Below are positions 44,193 to 52,070 of a DNA stretch of 64,000 bases, in pieces. Source of the DNA: Porphyromonas gingivalis ATCC 33277 (GTDB lineage: Bacteria > Bacteroidota > Bacteroidia > Bacteroidales > Porphyromonadaceae); contig NC_010729.1 of NCBI RefSeq assembly GCF_000010505.1, positions 606,501 to 670,500 on the forward strand, read 5' to 3'. The position numbers and the translations under genes were made by a program. The notes beneath the pieces are model-generated. The model worked only from the letters and a program-made list of their open reading frames with translations. It did not search any database and was not told the DNA's origin. The first letter of the stretch is position 1. Every line of letters starts with the position of its first letter.

Positions 44193-45554
44193 TTATGTTT
44201 TGGGGAGCAGTAATACTTTGTATCCCGCTTTCAATGTAACCTTGACTTCACGCATCTTTTTGCCGATGTATTGCGAAATGCCCTGCATGGCGTTTCGTCC
44301 CAAATCGGCAGCCAGTTGCGAACCCGCATTTCCCCCGATGGTAATGTTGCTCCCCGTAGAGGCTCCCATGTTGGCAGCAATCTCTTTGGCGGCATTGATT
44401 TCGGTCGAGTTAGGAACAAAAATGCCTTGCACTCCATCGATGTCGTACACCTCCAGTTCGACCGGGATTACGTTATCGGCATACTGAATGGAGCTGATGG
44501 TGATATGCAGGCGTTCGCCTCCGAGCTTGGAGCTCCCGATAAGGATCGTATTGGCCGGTATCAGGAACTGTCCGGCTCTCATCGATTCCAGCAAACGCAG
44601 TTGTAGCTCTTTGCCGTTGGACAAGGTTACGGTGCGATATACCGAAGCCCGGATGCTGTTCTTTTCCGTTACGTCTTCCTTTCCGGCAACGGTGATAAAG
44701 CTCATATTGCGAGGCCGGGCATACTGTTCCAGAAACGCTTCGTCTTCCATCGGAGCGGATAACAGGGTAACGACGTCCGGCCGTACTTGCGATACGGGGA
44801 GAGAAACAGCTTTTTGCGGGAGTTTACCGCTTGTATTGACAGCCTCTTCCGATTGTGTTCCCTGTTGTTCACCCTCCGTTACAGGCTTTGCTTGCGATGC
44901 CGCCATATACTTCGCCGCAATCGCATAGGACTTCTCAATCATGTCAAGTTGTTGATCGGTGGAAGATTTTTCTTCCAATTGCCTTTCTAACTCCTGAACA
45001 CGATACTCCAAGGCGAGTTGTGTCTGCTCGTCCGCTTCTTCTGCGGGTTGGTCGTACCAGCTGCTTAATTGACGGTTGATGTTCTGATAAGCGTGTGCCG
45101 AAGAGCGGAGGCCTTCGCTATTACGGGGATTGCGACCATCCGTATAACCGGATGCGTTGTTCGCTTCCGTTACACGGGCATCTGTTACATAATCGCCGTG
45201 TTCTTCTTCCGTAAGGAGCGAAAAGTCTTGCAGCGTACGCATCTTTTCCTGCTGCTTGCTTTGCATGGCTTCCCGTTCGTAAGCTTCCCGCTTATCCCCG
45301 ACAATGGCTTCATCTTTCGGGATAGGCAGTTCGGGATTGAACCCGTCGGACTGCGTATTCTCTTTGTTGCCGGAAGGAGCAAAAATGAACCACATCGCTC
45401 CGGCAAAAATCAGGAAGAAGAGCGGGTAAACCAGCATCTTTTTCCGCTTCTGAATCTCTTGCGGAGTAAGCTCCTTTCCGGGTTTATCCGCCTTCTTCTT
45501 TTGCTTCTCGACAACTTCCGCTTTCGGGTCGTTGCCTTCATGTTCTTTATTCAT
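44193..45554 (-). CDS. traM: TraM, conjugative transposon channel protein (VirB10-like)
   Basis: The protein is 453 aa. It has a short cytoplasmic N-terminus, one membrane helix (MLVYPLFFLIFAGAMWFIFA, about 40-59), a long charged coiled-coil periplasmic part (about 75-245) and a C-terminal beta-rich domain ending VTLKAGYKVLLLPKT. The layout is that of VirB10-like inner-to-outer membrane connectors. The start overlaps the traL stop by 4 bp. Confidence 0.9.
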   Translation of the reverse strand: MNKEHEGNDPKAEVVEKQKKKADKPGKELTPQEIQKRKKMLVYPLFFLIFAGAMWFIFAPSGNKENTQSDGFNPELPIPKDEAIVGDKREAYEREAMQSKQQEKMRTLQDFSLLTEEEHGDYVTDARVTEANNASGYTDGRNPRNSEGLRSSAHAYQNINRQLSSWYDQPAEEADEQTQLALEYRVQELERQLEEKSSTDQQLDMIEKSYAIAAKYMAASQAKPVTEGEQQGTQSEEAVNTSGKLPQKAVSLPVSQVRPDVVTLLSAPMEDEAFLEQYARPRNMSFITVAGKEDVTEKNSIRASVYRTVTLSNGKELQLRLLESMRAGQFLIPANTILIGSSKLGGERLHITISSIQYADNVIPVELEVYDIDGVQGIFVPNSTEINAAKEIAANMGASTGSNITIGGNAGSQLAADLGRNAMQGISQYIGKKMREVKVTLKAGYKVLLLPKT

Positions 45555-45814
45555 CGTGGAATGAGTTTAATTGTTTTTATACTGTCTGTTTGCGATTCCG
45601 GTTTCAGATACCTGATGCGCTCTATCGATATATTCCGCTTGCCTTTTCCCAGCTCATAAAGAGAAGAAACGGTCATGTAGAAGGCCAGCATTCCGAAGAG
45701 GACAAGCAGGAGAAGTACCGTCCTTATCCGGCTTTGGGGAGACATCTGTTCCAATCGAGAGCGTACGTATCGTTCCGTCCGTTTTTTCAGGATTGCGATG
45801 CTGTTTCTTATCAT
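45551..45814 (-). CDS. traL: TraL (DUF3989)
   Basis: This 87-aa small protein has a basic cytoplasmic N-terminus and one membrane helix (VLLLLVLFGMLAFYMTVSSL). Position and size match TraL/DUF3989 between traK and traM in CTn-type operons. It overlaps traM by 4 bp and starts 3 bp after traK. Confidence 0.85.
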   Translation of the reverse strand: MIRNSIAILKKRTERYVRSRLEQMSPQSRIRTVLLLLVLFGMLAFYMTVSSLYELGKGKRNISIERIRYLKPESQTDSIKTIKLIPR

Positions 45815-45817
45815 GGC

Positions 45818-46441
45818 TTACCGGTCTATGGTTCGTATATCCCTGTTCGCGATGATTTCGAAACGTTCCATCATGAACCCGTGCGGGTTATTGTCGCTAC
45901 GGACGGAGTTACGCAGGTCGCAACGGGTAACGAGGCTTCGCTCCGTTACGTTGCTTGCCCGGATAATCCTCTGTGTGGCATAGACCGTTGTCCTGTAGGG
46001 ATAAGTGTCGAAGTTGCAGGCAACCGAATCGACCCGGAGCATCTGATGGATATTGCCGGCCACAATCCGGTTGTAATACCCTTTTTCCTGCATATCCTGA
46101 TAGTAGCGGAAAGCGCTCTTGTCGACCAGAAAGAGGGCCCGGTTGATGTTCGATTCGATGGCATTTCTGTCGGGCGAAAGGGTGAAAAACAGTTCGTGAA
46201 AACGTTTGACATGCTCACGGGCTTCGACCGGACGGTTCTGTGCCAAATCCTGCGAAAGCGCCAACATAAGCGACTTGCCTTCATCCAATACATAGATTTT
46301 CTGCCGCTGGGCTTCGGCAAAGGAGTAGGAACTCCAAACCGAATACCCGGTAATTCCGGCACATAAAAGGACAAATACAAAGACCATCATCCGTATTTGT
46401 CTGAAACTTGTTTCGATATTCTTTAAGCTTTTGAACTCCAT
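45818..46441 (-). CDS. traK: TraK, conjugative transposon protein
   Basis: The protein is 207 aa. One membrane segment (MMVFVFVLLCAGITGYSVWS) is followed by a soluble periplasmic domain with SLMLALSQDLAQNRPVEARE and FFTLSPDRNAIESNI, typical of TraK (VirB8-like role). It is 17 bp after traJ. Confidence 0.9.
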   Translation of the reverse strand: MEFKSLKNIETSFRQIRMMVFVFVLLCAGITGYSVWSSYSFAEAQRQKIYVLDEGKSLMLALSQDLAQNRPVEAREHVKRFHELFFTLSPDRNAIESNINRALFLVDKSAFRYYQDMQEKGYYNRIVAGNIHQMLRVDSVACNFDTYPYRTTVYATQRIIRASNVTERSLVTRCDLRNSVRSDNNPHGFMMERFEIIANRDIRTIDR

Positions 46442-46458
46442 AGTTTTTGTTTTTGATT

Positions 46459-47445
46459 TTACTTACCGAGCAACCGGCCTCCTACATTTCCGAGTGTGGC
46501 TCCCGCGACTCCGCTTGCCACCCCTCCGGCCTTGCCTGCCGTTTTGTTTACCGCGCTGCCGTATGCTCCGGCCCCTCCGGAATGGATAATCCAACCGGCA
46601 ACCGTTGGGATCGTAAAGTAGCCGACGATTCCGATAACCAGAAAAACGATGTAAAGGCCGTTCGATCCGTCGGGAACGTAATTGGGGTCTTGCAGCAGAG
46701 CAATATCCTGTTGCAGCATCAAGGCCTGAATCTTCGACAGGACTGCCGAAAAAAGGTCGGCCACGGGTAACCAGAGATAGACCCCGATGTAGCGTGCCAA
46801 CCACTGGGTGAGTGTCGCCTGAAATCCGTCGTAAACGGAAAAAGCAAAGGCTATCGGCCCTAATATGGACAGTACGATGAGAAAAAACGTACGTATCGTG
46901 TCGATACTCAAGGCTGCGGCATGGAAAAGCAGTTCGAAAAAGTTTCTGACAACCTCCCGAAACCACGTCTTGATGTCGTACCAAAGCCTTTCTCCCCACA
47001 TACCGATGATTTCGGGAGTATCCATGATACCCAGGTCTTTCATCTTCTGGTCATAGGCTTCGTCATCGACCAGCCACGCTTTACCTTCCCGCAACCGGGC
47101 TTCGTAACGGAGCTGGTCTTTCTGTTGTTGCAATGCCTGCACATCGGTTATCTGGCTCTCCATGACGGTATGCGATCCTTTGACGATGGGACTCATCACG
47201 GCGTGAATGCTTCCCAAAACAAGTGTCGGAAAAAACAGGATGCACAGGCCGATCGCAAACGGACGCAACAAAGGAAACACGTCGATGGGTTCGGCACGCG
47301 CGAGTGCCTGCCAAACCCTGTAGGCCACATAGAACAAAGCTCCGAGACCGGCTAAGCCTTTGGCTACGCCGATCATGTCGGAGCAAAGCGGCAACATCTC
47401 CTGATAGAGATTGGCAAGAAGCTGATGCAGATTATCAAAGTTCAT
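46459..47445 (-). CDS. traJ: TraJ, polytopic mating-channel membrane protein
   Basis: The protein is 328 aa with several membrane helices (for example LGALFYVAYRVW, FAIGLCILFFPTLVLGSI, FFLIVLSILGPIAFAFSV, LYIVFLVIGIVGYFTI). The C-terminal tail is Gly/Ala rich. The family is VirB6-like in the inner-membrane part of the channel. The conserved block ALMLQQDIALLQDP is present. It is 20 bp after the TraI stop. Confidence 0.9.
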   Translation of the reverse strand: MNFDNLHQLLANLYQEMLPLCSDMIGVAKGLAGLGALFYVAYRVWQALARAEPIDVFPLLRPFAIGLCILFFPTLVLGSIHAVMSPIVKGSHTVMESQITDVQALQQQKDQLRYEARLREGKAWLVDDEAYDQKMKDLGIMDTPEIIGMWGERLWYDIKTWFREVVRNFFELLFHAAALSIDTIRTFFLIVLSILGPIAFAFSVYDGFQATLTQWLARYIGVYLWLPVADLFSAVLSKIQALMLQQDIALLQDPNYVPDGSNGLYIVFLVIGIVGYFTIPTVAGWIIHSGGAGAYGSAVNKTAGKAGGVASGVAGATLGNVGGRLLGK

Positions 47446-47465
47446 GTCTTCTTCTCTTTTTTGAG

Positions 47466-48089
47466 TTACCAGTAACGTTCGGAAGGACTGCCATACAACG
47501 CCAATACCCGTTTCATGTCATTTTTCTCTTTTGCCCGGATGTACGATACCGAGATACTTTTCCGGGTATAGTACTTCGTCAGGTTGCGGTACTCCAACAT
47601 CTTGTTGTATATCTGGTCGATGGCATCCATCCGCTCCTTGTCGGACAGCGATAGCCCATTGCCCTTGGTTACGATGTTTTTCAAGTCCGAAACCAAAGCG
47701 CCTCCTTCTGCCAACAGTTTGGCATATCCCGTAGAGATCGCCGTCAATTCATCGGGAGAAAAATTCGGGTCGCTTACCATCTTGTTGAATCCGTTCACGT
47801 AGATATCCGTAATTTCGCTCACCATTTCGATGGTCAGCTTCACCTTGCGGGCATCTTTAATCAGGCTGTGTACGGACTTCAGCGCGTCGTAATACTCTTT
47901 TCCCTGCTTGTAGATTTTAATGCTTTCATTCAGGTTTTTAATCATATTCGCTGCCGTAGAAGTTCCCTGCACGGCGCTGATGATGTTTTGTACCAAATTG
48001 GTCGGGTCGGTTACCACCCACTGTGCTTTGGCCTGATAGGAACACACGGAAAGAGCCGCTACCAGACACGATAAAATAATTCGTTTCAT
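47466..48089 (-). CDS. traI: TraI (DUF4141), conjugative transposon periplasmic protein
   Basis: The protein is 207 aa with a signal peptide (MKRIILSCLVAALSVCSYQAKA). It starts QWVVTDPTNLVQNIISAVQG, a VirB5/DUF4141-type opening, and continues as a helical rod with KYYTRKSISVSYIRAKEKND. It probably forms part of the mating channel. It lies between traG and traJ. Confidence 0.88.
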   Translation of the reverse strand: MKRIILSCLVAALSVCSYQAKAQWVVTDPTNLVQNIISAVQGTSTAANMIKNLNESIKIYKQGKEYYDALKSVHSLIKDARKVKLTIEMVSEITDIYVNGFNKMVSDPNFSPDELTAISTGYAKLLAEGGALVSDLKNIVTKGNGLSLSDKERMDAIDQIYNKMLEYRNLTKYYTRKSISVSYIRAKEKNDMKRVLALYGSPSERYW

Positions 48090-48140
48090 GTTCTTTGATT
48101 TTTAATAATTGATAATGATTCGTTTCTAATAAAAGGAAGT

Positions 48141-48590
48141 TTACAGGCTTTCCCTGCCTTGCCGTTCTCTTTCGGCCATCTGTTTAATCGCCAACTCCAT
48201 ATTGCCGTCCAATTGTTCGGTCAGACGCAACACTTCCAGTTTTTCAGACTCTTCGGTCGTGTACGTGTAATACTCTTCCAAACTAACCTCAGTGGCATAA
48301 ACCGCCGATTGTACACCGCCCAGCCCAAACCACACCTCCTTATATTTACGGCTGGGCACATTCGACATATTGATGGAAAGGATCTGCGACTTCTCCTTAT
48401 CCGTCAGGCCGAGTAAAGCCTGAATGCTGTCGAACTTATTCATGTATTTGCGCTGGTCAAGCAGAATCTTACAATCACTGTTGTTAATGATACTCTCCTT
48501 GACGATAGGCGAGGCGATGATATCATCGACCTCCTGCGTCACCACGATAGCTTCACCGAAAAACTTGCGGACGGTCTTAAGTAGGCTAAG
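48141..48590 (-). pseudogene. traG: TraG (VirB4-like ATPase), C-terminal exon after a group II intron
   Basis: About 150 codons encode the C-terminal end of the conjugation ATPase TraG: LKTVRKFFGEAIVVTQEVDD, then NSDCKILLDQRKYMNKFDSI and GLGGVQSAVYATEVSLEEYY. Full TraG is about 830 aa. The upstream side abuts the 3' end of a group II intron, so this is the downstream exon; the upstream exon and traA-F are absent from the window. Without it the tra operon cannot work. The exact intron/exon border is uncertain by about 25 bp. Confidence 0.85.
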
Positions 48591-48637
48591 CACCCAGCGC
48601 CTTATCATATTTCTATGGTAGGTTTCCAAATGCTCGC

Positions 48638-48677
48638 CCCCGAACCGGACTTACACCTCTCAGCGTATCCGGCTCTC
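48638..48677 (-). ncRNA. Group II intron domain V
   Basis: The minus strand reads GAGAGCCGGATACGCTGAGA then GGTGTAAGTCCGGTTCGGGG. This has the paired GAGCCGGAT.../...GTCCGGTTC arms and terminal loop of a group II catalytic domain V. Confidence 0.85.
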
Positions 48678-48685
48678 CACTAATT

Positions 48686-49163
48686 TCAGTCTATCTTTCC
48701 GTCATGTATCTTCTTGTGACAACTCCTGCACACGGCAATCGTCTTGCGTTTGCGGGCAATCATGTGTCGTTCCCAGCTTTCCTTACCCTGCAAGTTTTTT
48801 AGTTTTCTTACATGGTGCATAACAAGGTCGTCTGTCGCTCCACATAATTCACACTCACGGGCTTTCAGTCTTTCAACAAGGCTTGTCCGCCCCGCAGTAT
48901 AAATTGTTCGTGGCATAATGTCACATTCCGATTTATAGGTGGGCTTCTTTCGTTTGAAGCCACCGTCGTAAAAGTATCTTTCCTTTACACCTGTTTTAGT
49001 CATGTGTTTTATGATAAACCTACCGTTCTTACGATATTTTTTGTTTACCTCACGTGTGCGGCACTTGTATTTGCCTGCAAACGTTTTGTACATGCTGTAT
49101 TCCATGATGTACTTGAAATTATTCAAGGCATGGGCGCAGTTGTTGGCTATGGAGTAATAATTA
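48686..49163 (-). pseudogene. Group II intron reverse transcriptase/maturase, C-terminus
   Basis: About 158 codons are open up to the ISPg1 border. They contain the maturase domain X end (YYSIANNCAHALNNFKYIME and MYKTFAGKYKCR) and a C-terminal HNH endonuclease domain (CELCGATDDLVMHHVRKLKN, then CRSCHKKIH). The two CxxC pairs and HH of the HNH zinc site are complete. The reverse-transcriptase domain is missing because of the ISPg1 junction. Confidence 0.88.
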
Positions 49164-49164
49164 G

Positions 49165-50501
49165 AGACCTTTGCACGGCGATTAGTGTGTATTTTGTTTG
49201 TTAATTCATTGTATAATAGGGAGTTATTTTGTATATTTGAGTATTAAAAACAGCATAATATTCCTCCCATGGCATACCAATCCAAGAATACCGATGAACA
49301 TGTAACATTTGCAGACGCACTCCTTTCAAAGCGTTATCGCAAAGCACAAAACGACTTCCTCAATCAGGTTGACAGGCTTATCGATTGGTGTCCGATCAGG
49401 ACGCTGATCAACAAGAAATACACGAAGCGACAAAATGCCATCGGCGCCCCGGCTTATGACGTGATTCTCTTATTCAAGATGTTGCTTTTGGAGACATGGT
49501 ACAACCTCAGTGATTGTGCTTTGGAGGAGCGCATCAATGATTCAATCACCTTTTCCCGATTCTTGGGGCTGAAGATGGAAGAGGTATCTCCCGACCACAG
49601 CACCATCAGTCGATTTCGTTCGGCACTGACAGAGTTGGGTCTCATGGACAAACTATTGGCGCAGTTTAACAAACAACTTTCGCGCCATCACATTTCGGTC
49701 AGGGAAGGGGTGCTTGTCGATGCAAGCCTTGTGGAGACGCCGCATAAACCCAACGGAAGCATTACGATTGAAGTCGCAGACGACAGGCAAGACAATCGGA
49801 GCGAGGCGGAAAAAGAGGCAGAGGAGGATTATCAAAAACAGGTTGTCCGCCGGCGTAAAGGGACGGATGAAGAAGCCCGTTGGGTTTACAAACAAAAGCG
49901 TTATCACTACGGATACAAAAAGCATTGTCCGGCCAATGTTCAAGGCATTGTTCAAAAGGTGATAACAACTGCAGCGAACCGCAGTGACACGAAGGAGTTT
50001 ATTCCGCTATTGCAGGGTGCAAACATACCTCAAGGCACAGCCGTCTTGGCGGACAAAGGATATGCTTGCGGGGAAAATCGTTCCTACCTGCAAACCCATC
50101 ACCTTCAAGACGGCATTATGCACAAGGCACAACGCAACAGGGCATTGACCGAGGAAGAGAAGCAAGGAAACAAAGCAATCGGTCCGATACGGAGCACCAT
50201 CGAACGCACCTTTGGCAGTATTCGGCGGTGGTTTCATGGCGGACGATGTCGATACCGGGGACTTGCCAAGACCCATACTCAAAACATTCTTGAAAGCATC
50301 GCCTTTAATTTATACAGAACGCCGGGGATAATTATGTCCTCATCCGTAGGATAAGGCATAACCCCCCTTGAGGAGCTCGTGCAAGTAGCTCCTCAAGGGG
50401 GGATTTACAACTACTTTCACTCCTTACTGCCACCCCTTTCACTCGCTCCTTTTATGCCAAGAACTCCTCTTCCCTCCATCTCCTTATTTTTCAAAGGTCT
50501 C
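49165..50501 (+). mobile_element. ISPg1 (IS1126) copy 4
   Basis: The element is 1,337 bp with GAGACCTTTG ends. The flanks AATTA and AAGAC do not match. The left side is a group II intron and the right side an IS982 end, so this copy is a rearrangement junction and the right border of the ICE remains. Confidence 0.95.
49269..50354 (+). CDS. ISPg1 transposase
   Basis: The protein is 361 aa and intact, with small differences from the others (DWCPIRTL, VADDRQDNRSE). The DDE residues are present. Confidence 0.95.
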   Translation: MAYQSKNTDEHVTFADALLSKRYRKAQNDFLNQVDRLIDWCPIRTLINKKYTKRQNAIGAPAYDVILLFKMLLLETWYNLSDCALEERINDSITFSRFLGLKMEEVSPDHSTISRFRSALTELGLMDKLLAQFNKQLSRHHISVREGVLVDASLVETPHKPNGSITIEVADDRQDNRSEAEKEAEEDYQKQVVRRRKGTDEEARWVYKQKRYHYGYKKHCPANVQGIVQKVITTAANRSDTKEFIPLLQGANIPQGTAVLADKGYACGENRSYLQTHHLQDGIMHKAQRNRALTEEEKQGNKAIGPIRSTIERTFGSIRRWFHGGRCRYRGLAKTHTQNILESIAFNLYRTPGIIMSSSVG

Positions 50502-50570
50502 AAGACGTCAGTTCGGCGTAAGAAAACGCCAATGTATTCGTTCCCTGATTAGTGGTTAACGCACTAACAT
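50502..50570. mobile_element. IS982-family end remnant
   Basis: ACGTCAGTTCGGCGTAAGAA followed by CTGATTAGTGGTTAACGC closely matches the left end of the intact IS982-family element at 35577 onwards (ACGTCAGTTCGACGTAAGAA, CTGATTAGTGGTAAACGC). Only about 65 bp are left, directly against ISPg1 copy 4. Confidence 0.8.
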
Positions 50571-50696
50571 TTTGTATGTTATAGGTTGTACCGTTCAGGC
50601 AATTGTATAGGGGGCAATCCTGCTTTTGCTTGGATCGAACCAACATTGAAATTCGGATTGCTTTTGACAGAATGTTGCAGTCCGCACAGGAAGATG

Positions 50697-50975
50697 GGCT
50701 ATACCATAGGGCAAGATGGCGGTACTCCGTAGAGGATGACGGGCTACCCCGTATGGCTCTTCGAGGTACGCTGTAGAGCTCTTCGAGGTACGCTCTACAG
50801 CGTAGCGAGCCGAGCCGTAGAGTTCCGCTCCGGGAGCCGTAGAGGTAGGTGGCCGAGCTGAGCCCTAGAGCCCGGCGCGGTGAGCCCTACAGCGTAGCTC
50901 GAAGAGCCGTAGAGCACAGCTCGGTACGCTCTACGGCGTAGCCCGAGTCGCTGTAGGGCGTAGCTCGACCCCCTT
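50697..50975. repeat. 22-bp-period array, GC-rich, core near CTSTASAG
   Basis: A TA dinucleotide in a near-palindromic G/C context (CCGTAGAG, CTGTAGAG, CTCTACAG, CCCTACAG, CTCTACGG) recurs at 50707, 50730, 50752, 50774, 50796, 50818, 50840, 50866, 50888, 50910, 50932 and 50954. Nine of the eleven steps are exactly 22 bp; the others are 23 and 26. No open frame runs through the array. Confidence 0.85.
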
Positions 50976-51205
50976 TCGGCGTATGTTCCGAACGGCTATA
51001 AAACAATGCGGATTCGATCTGAAGAAAATATGCAATATGCTGTTTGTCAGCGTATTTCATTTCTCGGTTGAGAAATTTCAGCTTCGAGAGGCTTCGACAT
51101 CCAATGAGACGTCAAACTTTTTCCCTTTCATTTTCTGATTCGATTATAGTCAATATCCCAACAAAAGAGAGTTGGCACCATATCGCTTACATCGAACTCA
51201 CGTCT

Positions 51206-51262
51206 AAGGGATCCCTATCGAGACTCCTAAGGGATCTCCATCGAGACTCCCAAGGGATCTTC
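51206..51262. repeat. 23-bp tandem repeat, 2.5 copies
   Basis: AAGGGATCCCTATCGAGACT (start of 51206-51228) is repeated as AAGGGATCTCCATCGAGACT (start of 51229-51251) and a partial third copy. Diverged relatives with TATAAAG continue at about 23-bp spacing to about 51320. The overlapping 118-codon frame 51044-51400 is not convincing as a gene. Confidence 0.8.
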
Positions 51263-51489
51263 ATATTATCAAGTATGGAGGCTTTATGGTATAAAGGGGT
51301 AAGACTTTTAAGTATAAAGTGCTATGTTCTCTCGCCGGTGAATATTCGGCCGGAACAGGCAGGCATATGGAAGGCGTGGCAAGATTGCTCCGAGGGGTGA
51401 ACAAAAGGGGATATTTTTCGGTTAGAGAATATAGAAGTCAATAATCATCGGGTTTCACTGTGTAGGCCCGAATAATAAATTACAGAACA

Positions 51490-51972
51490 ATGAAAATAAG
51501 CGAAAACGTAACTAAAGCGATCAATGACCAAATCAAGGCCGAAATGTGGTCTTCAAACCTCTATCTGTCCATGTCTGTGCATTTTGCGCAGGTAGGGTAC
51601 AACGGCTTTGCTCATTGGCTCAAAAAGCAGAGCCTCGAGGAAATGGAGCACGCCTACGATATGATGGACTACCTCCTGAAGCGTGGCGGTGAGGTGAAGA
51701 TAGAAGCTATCGATGCCGTGCCCCAGAAGTTCGGCTCTGTATTGGAGGTATTCCAACAGGTGTACGAACACGAGTGCAAAGTGACCGAAATGATCGAGGC
51801 TGTCGTAAGGGCTGCTTCCGAAGCCGGAGATATGGCATCACAGGACTTCTTCTGGAAGTATATCCGCGAGCAGGTAGAAGAGGAAGCCACTGCTGCCGAA
51901 ATCGTCGAAACGATCCGTCTCTCTCAGGAGCAGAATCTGATCTTCATCGATCATCAGCTCGCCCGGAGATAA
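51490..51972 (+). CDS. ftn: Ferritin
   Basis: The protein is 160 aa. The ferroxidase-centre residues of bacterial ferritins are visible: the helix A Glu (INDQIKAEMWSSNLYLSM), ExxH in EEMEHAYDMMDYLLKRGGEV, and the helix C/D Glu residues (EQVEEEATAAEIVE). It forms a 24-subunit cage that oxidises and stores iron in the cytoplasm. It is one of the few core genes on the plus strand and has its own terminator. It is 516 bp from the GC-rich repeat array. Confidence 0.96.
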   Translation: MKISENVTKAINDQIKAEMWSSNLYLSMSVHFAQVGYNGFAHWLKKQSLEEMEHAYDMMDYLLKRGGEVKIEAIDAVPQKFGSVLEVFQQVYEHECKVTEMIEAVVRAASEAGDMASQDFFWKYIREQVEEEATAAEIVETIRLSQEQNLIFIDHQLARR

Positions 51973-52010
51973 ACCCCGCCTGCCGTTGGCAAAGGTCGGT
52001 ACCAAAATAA

Positions 52011-52056
52011 AGAGGCTTCCTTCTCCGTCCCGAATGGACAAATGAAGGAAGCCTCT
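52011..52056 (+). terminator. Ferritin terminator
   Basis: Perfect 13-bp arms AGAGGCTTCCTTC (52011-52023) and GAAGGAAGCCTCT (52044-52056) are followed by CTTATTGTATTT. ISPg1 copy 5 inserted 14 bp further on. Confidence 0.9.
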
Positions 52057-52070
52057 CTTATTGTATTTAT

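Larger units (their letters stand above)
48591..49164 (-). mobile_element. Group II intron, 3' part
   Basis: The remnant contains the end of the intron-encoded protein (48686-49163), domain V (48638-48677) and a domain VI-like hairpin, all on the minus strand, ending near the traG exon. The 5' half of the intron is cut off by ISPg1 copy 4 at 49165, so it cannot splice or move. Confidence 0.85.

Noticed and set aside
50697-50975. CRISPR array
   Set aside because: Period 22 bp leaves no room for repeat plus spacer; units differ throughout and no cas gene is nearby. The same applies to 4672-4800.
51044-51400. 118-codon open frame upstream of ferritin
   Set aside because: Runs through the 23-bp tandem repeats and has no recognisable domain; better read as non-coding repeat DNA.
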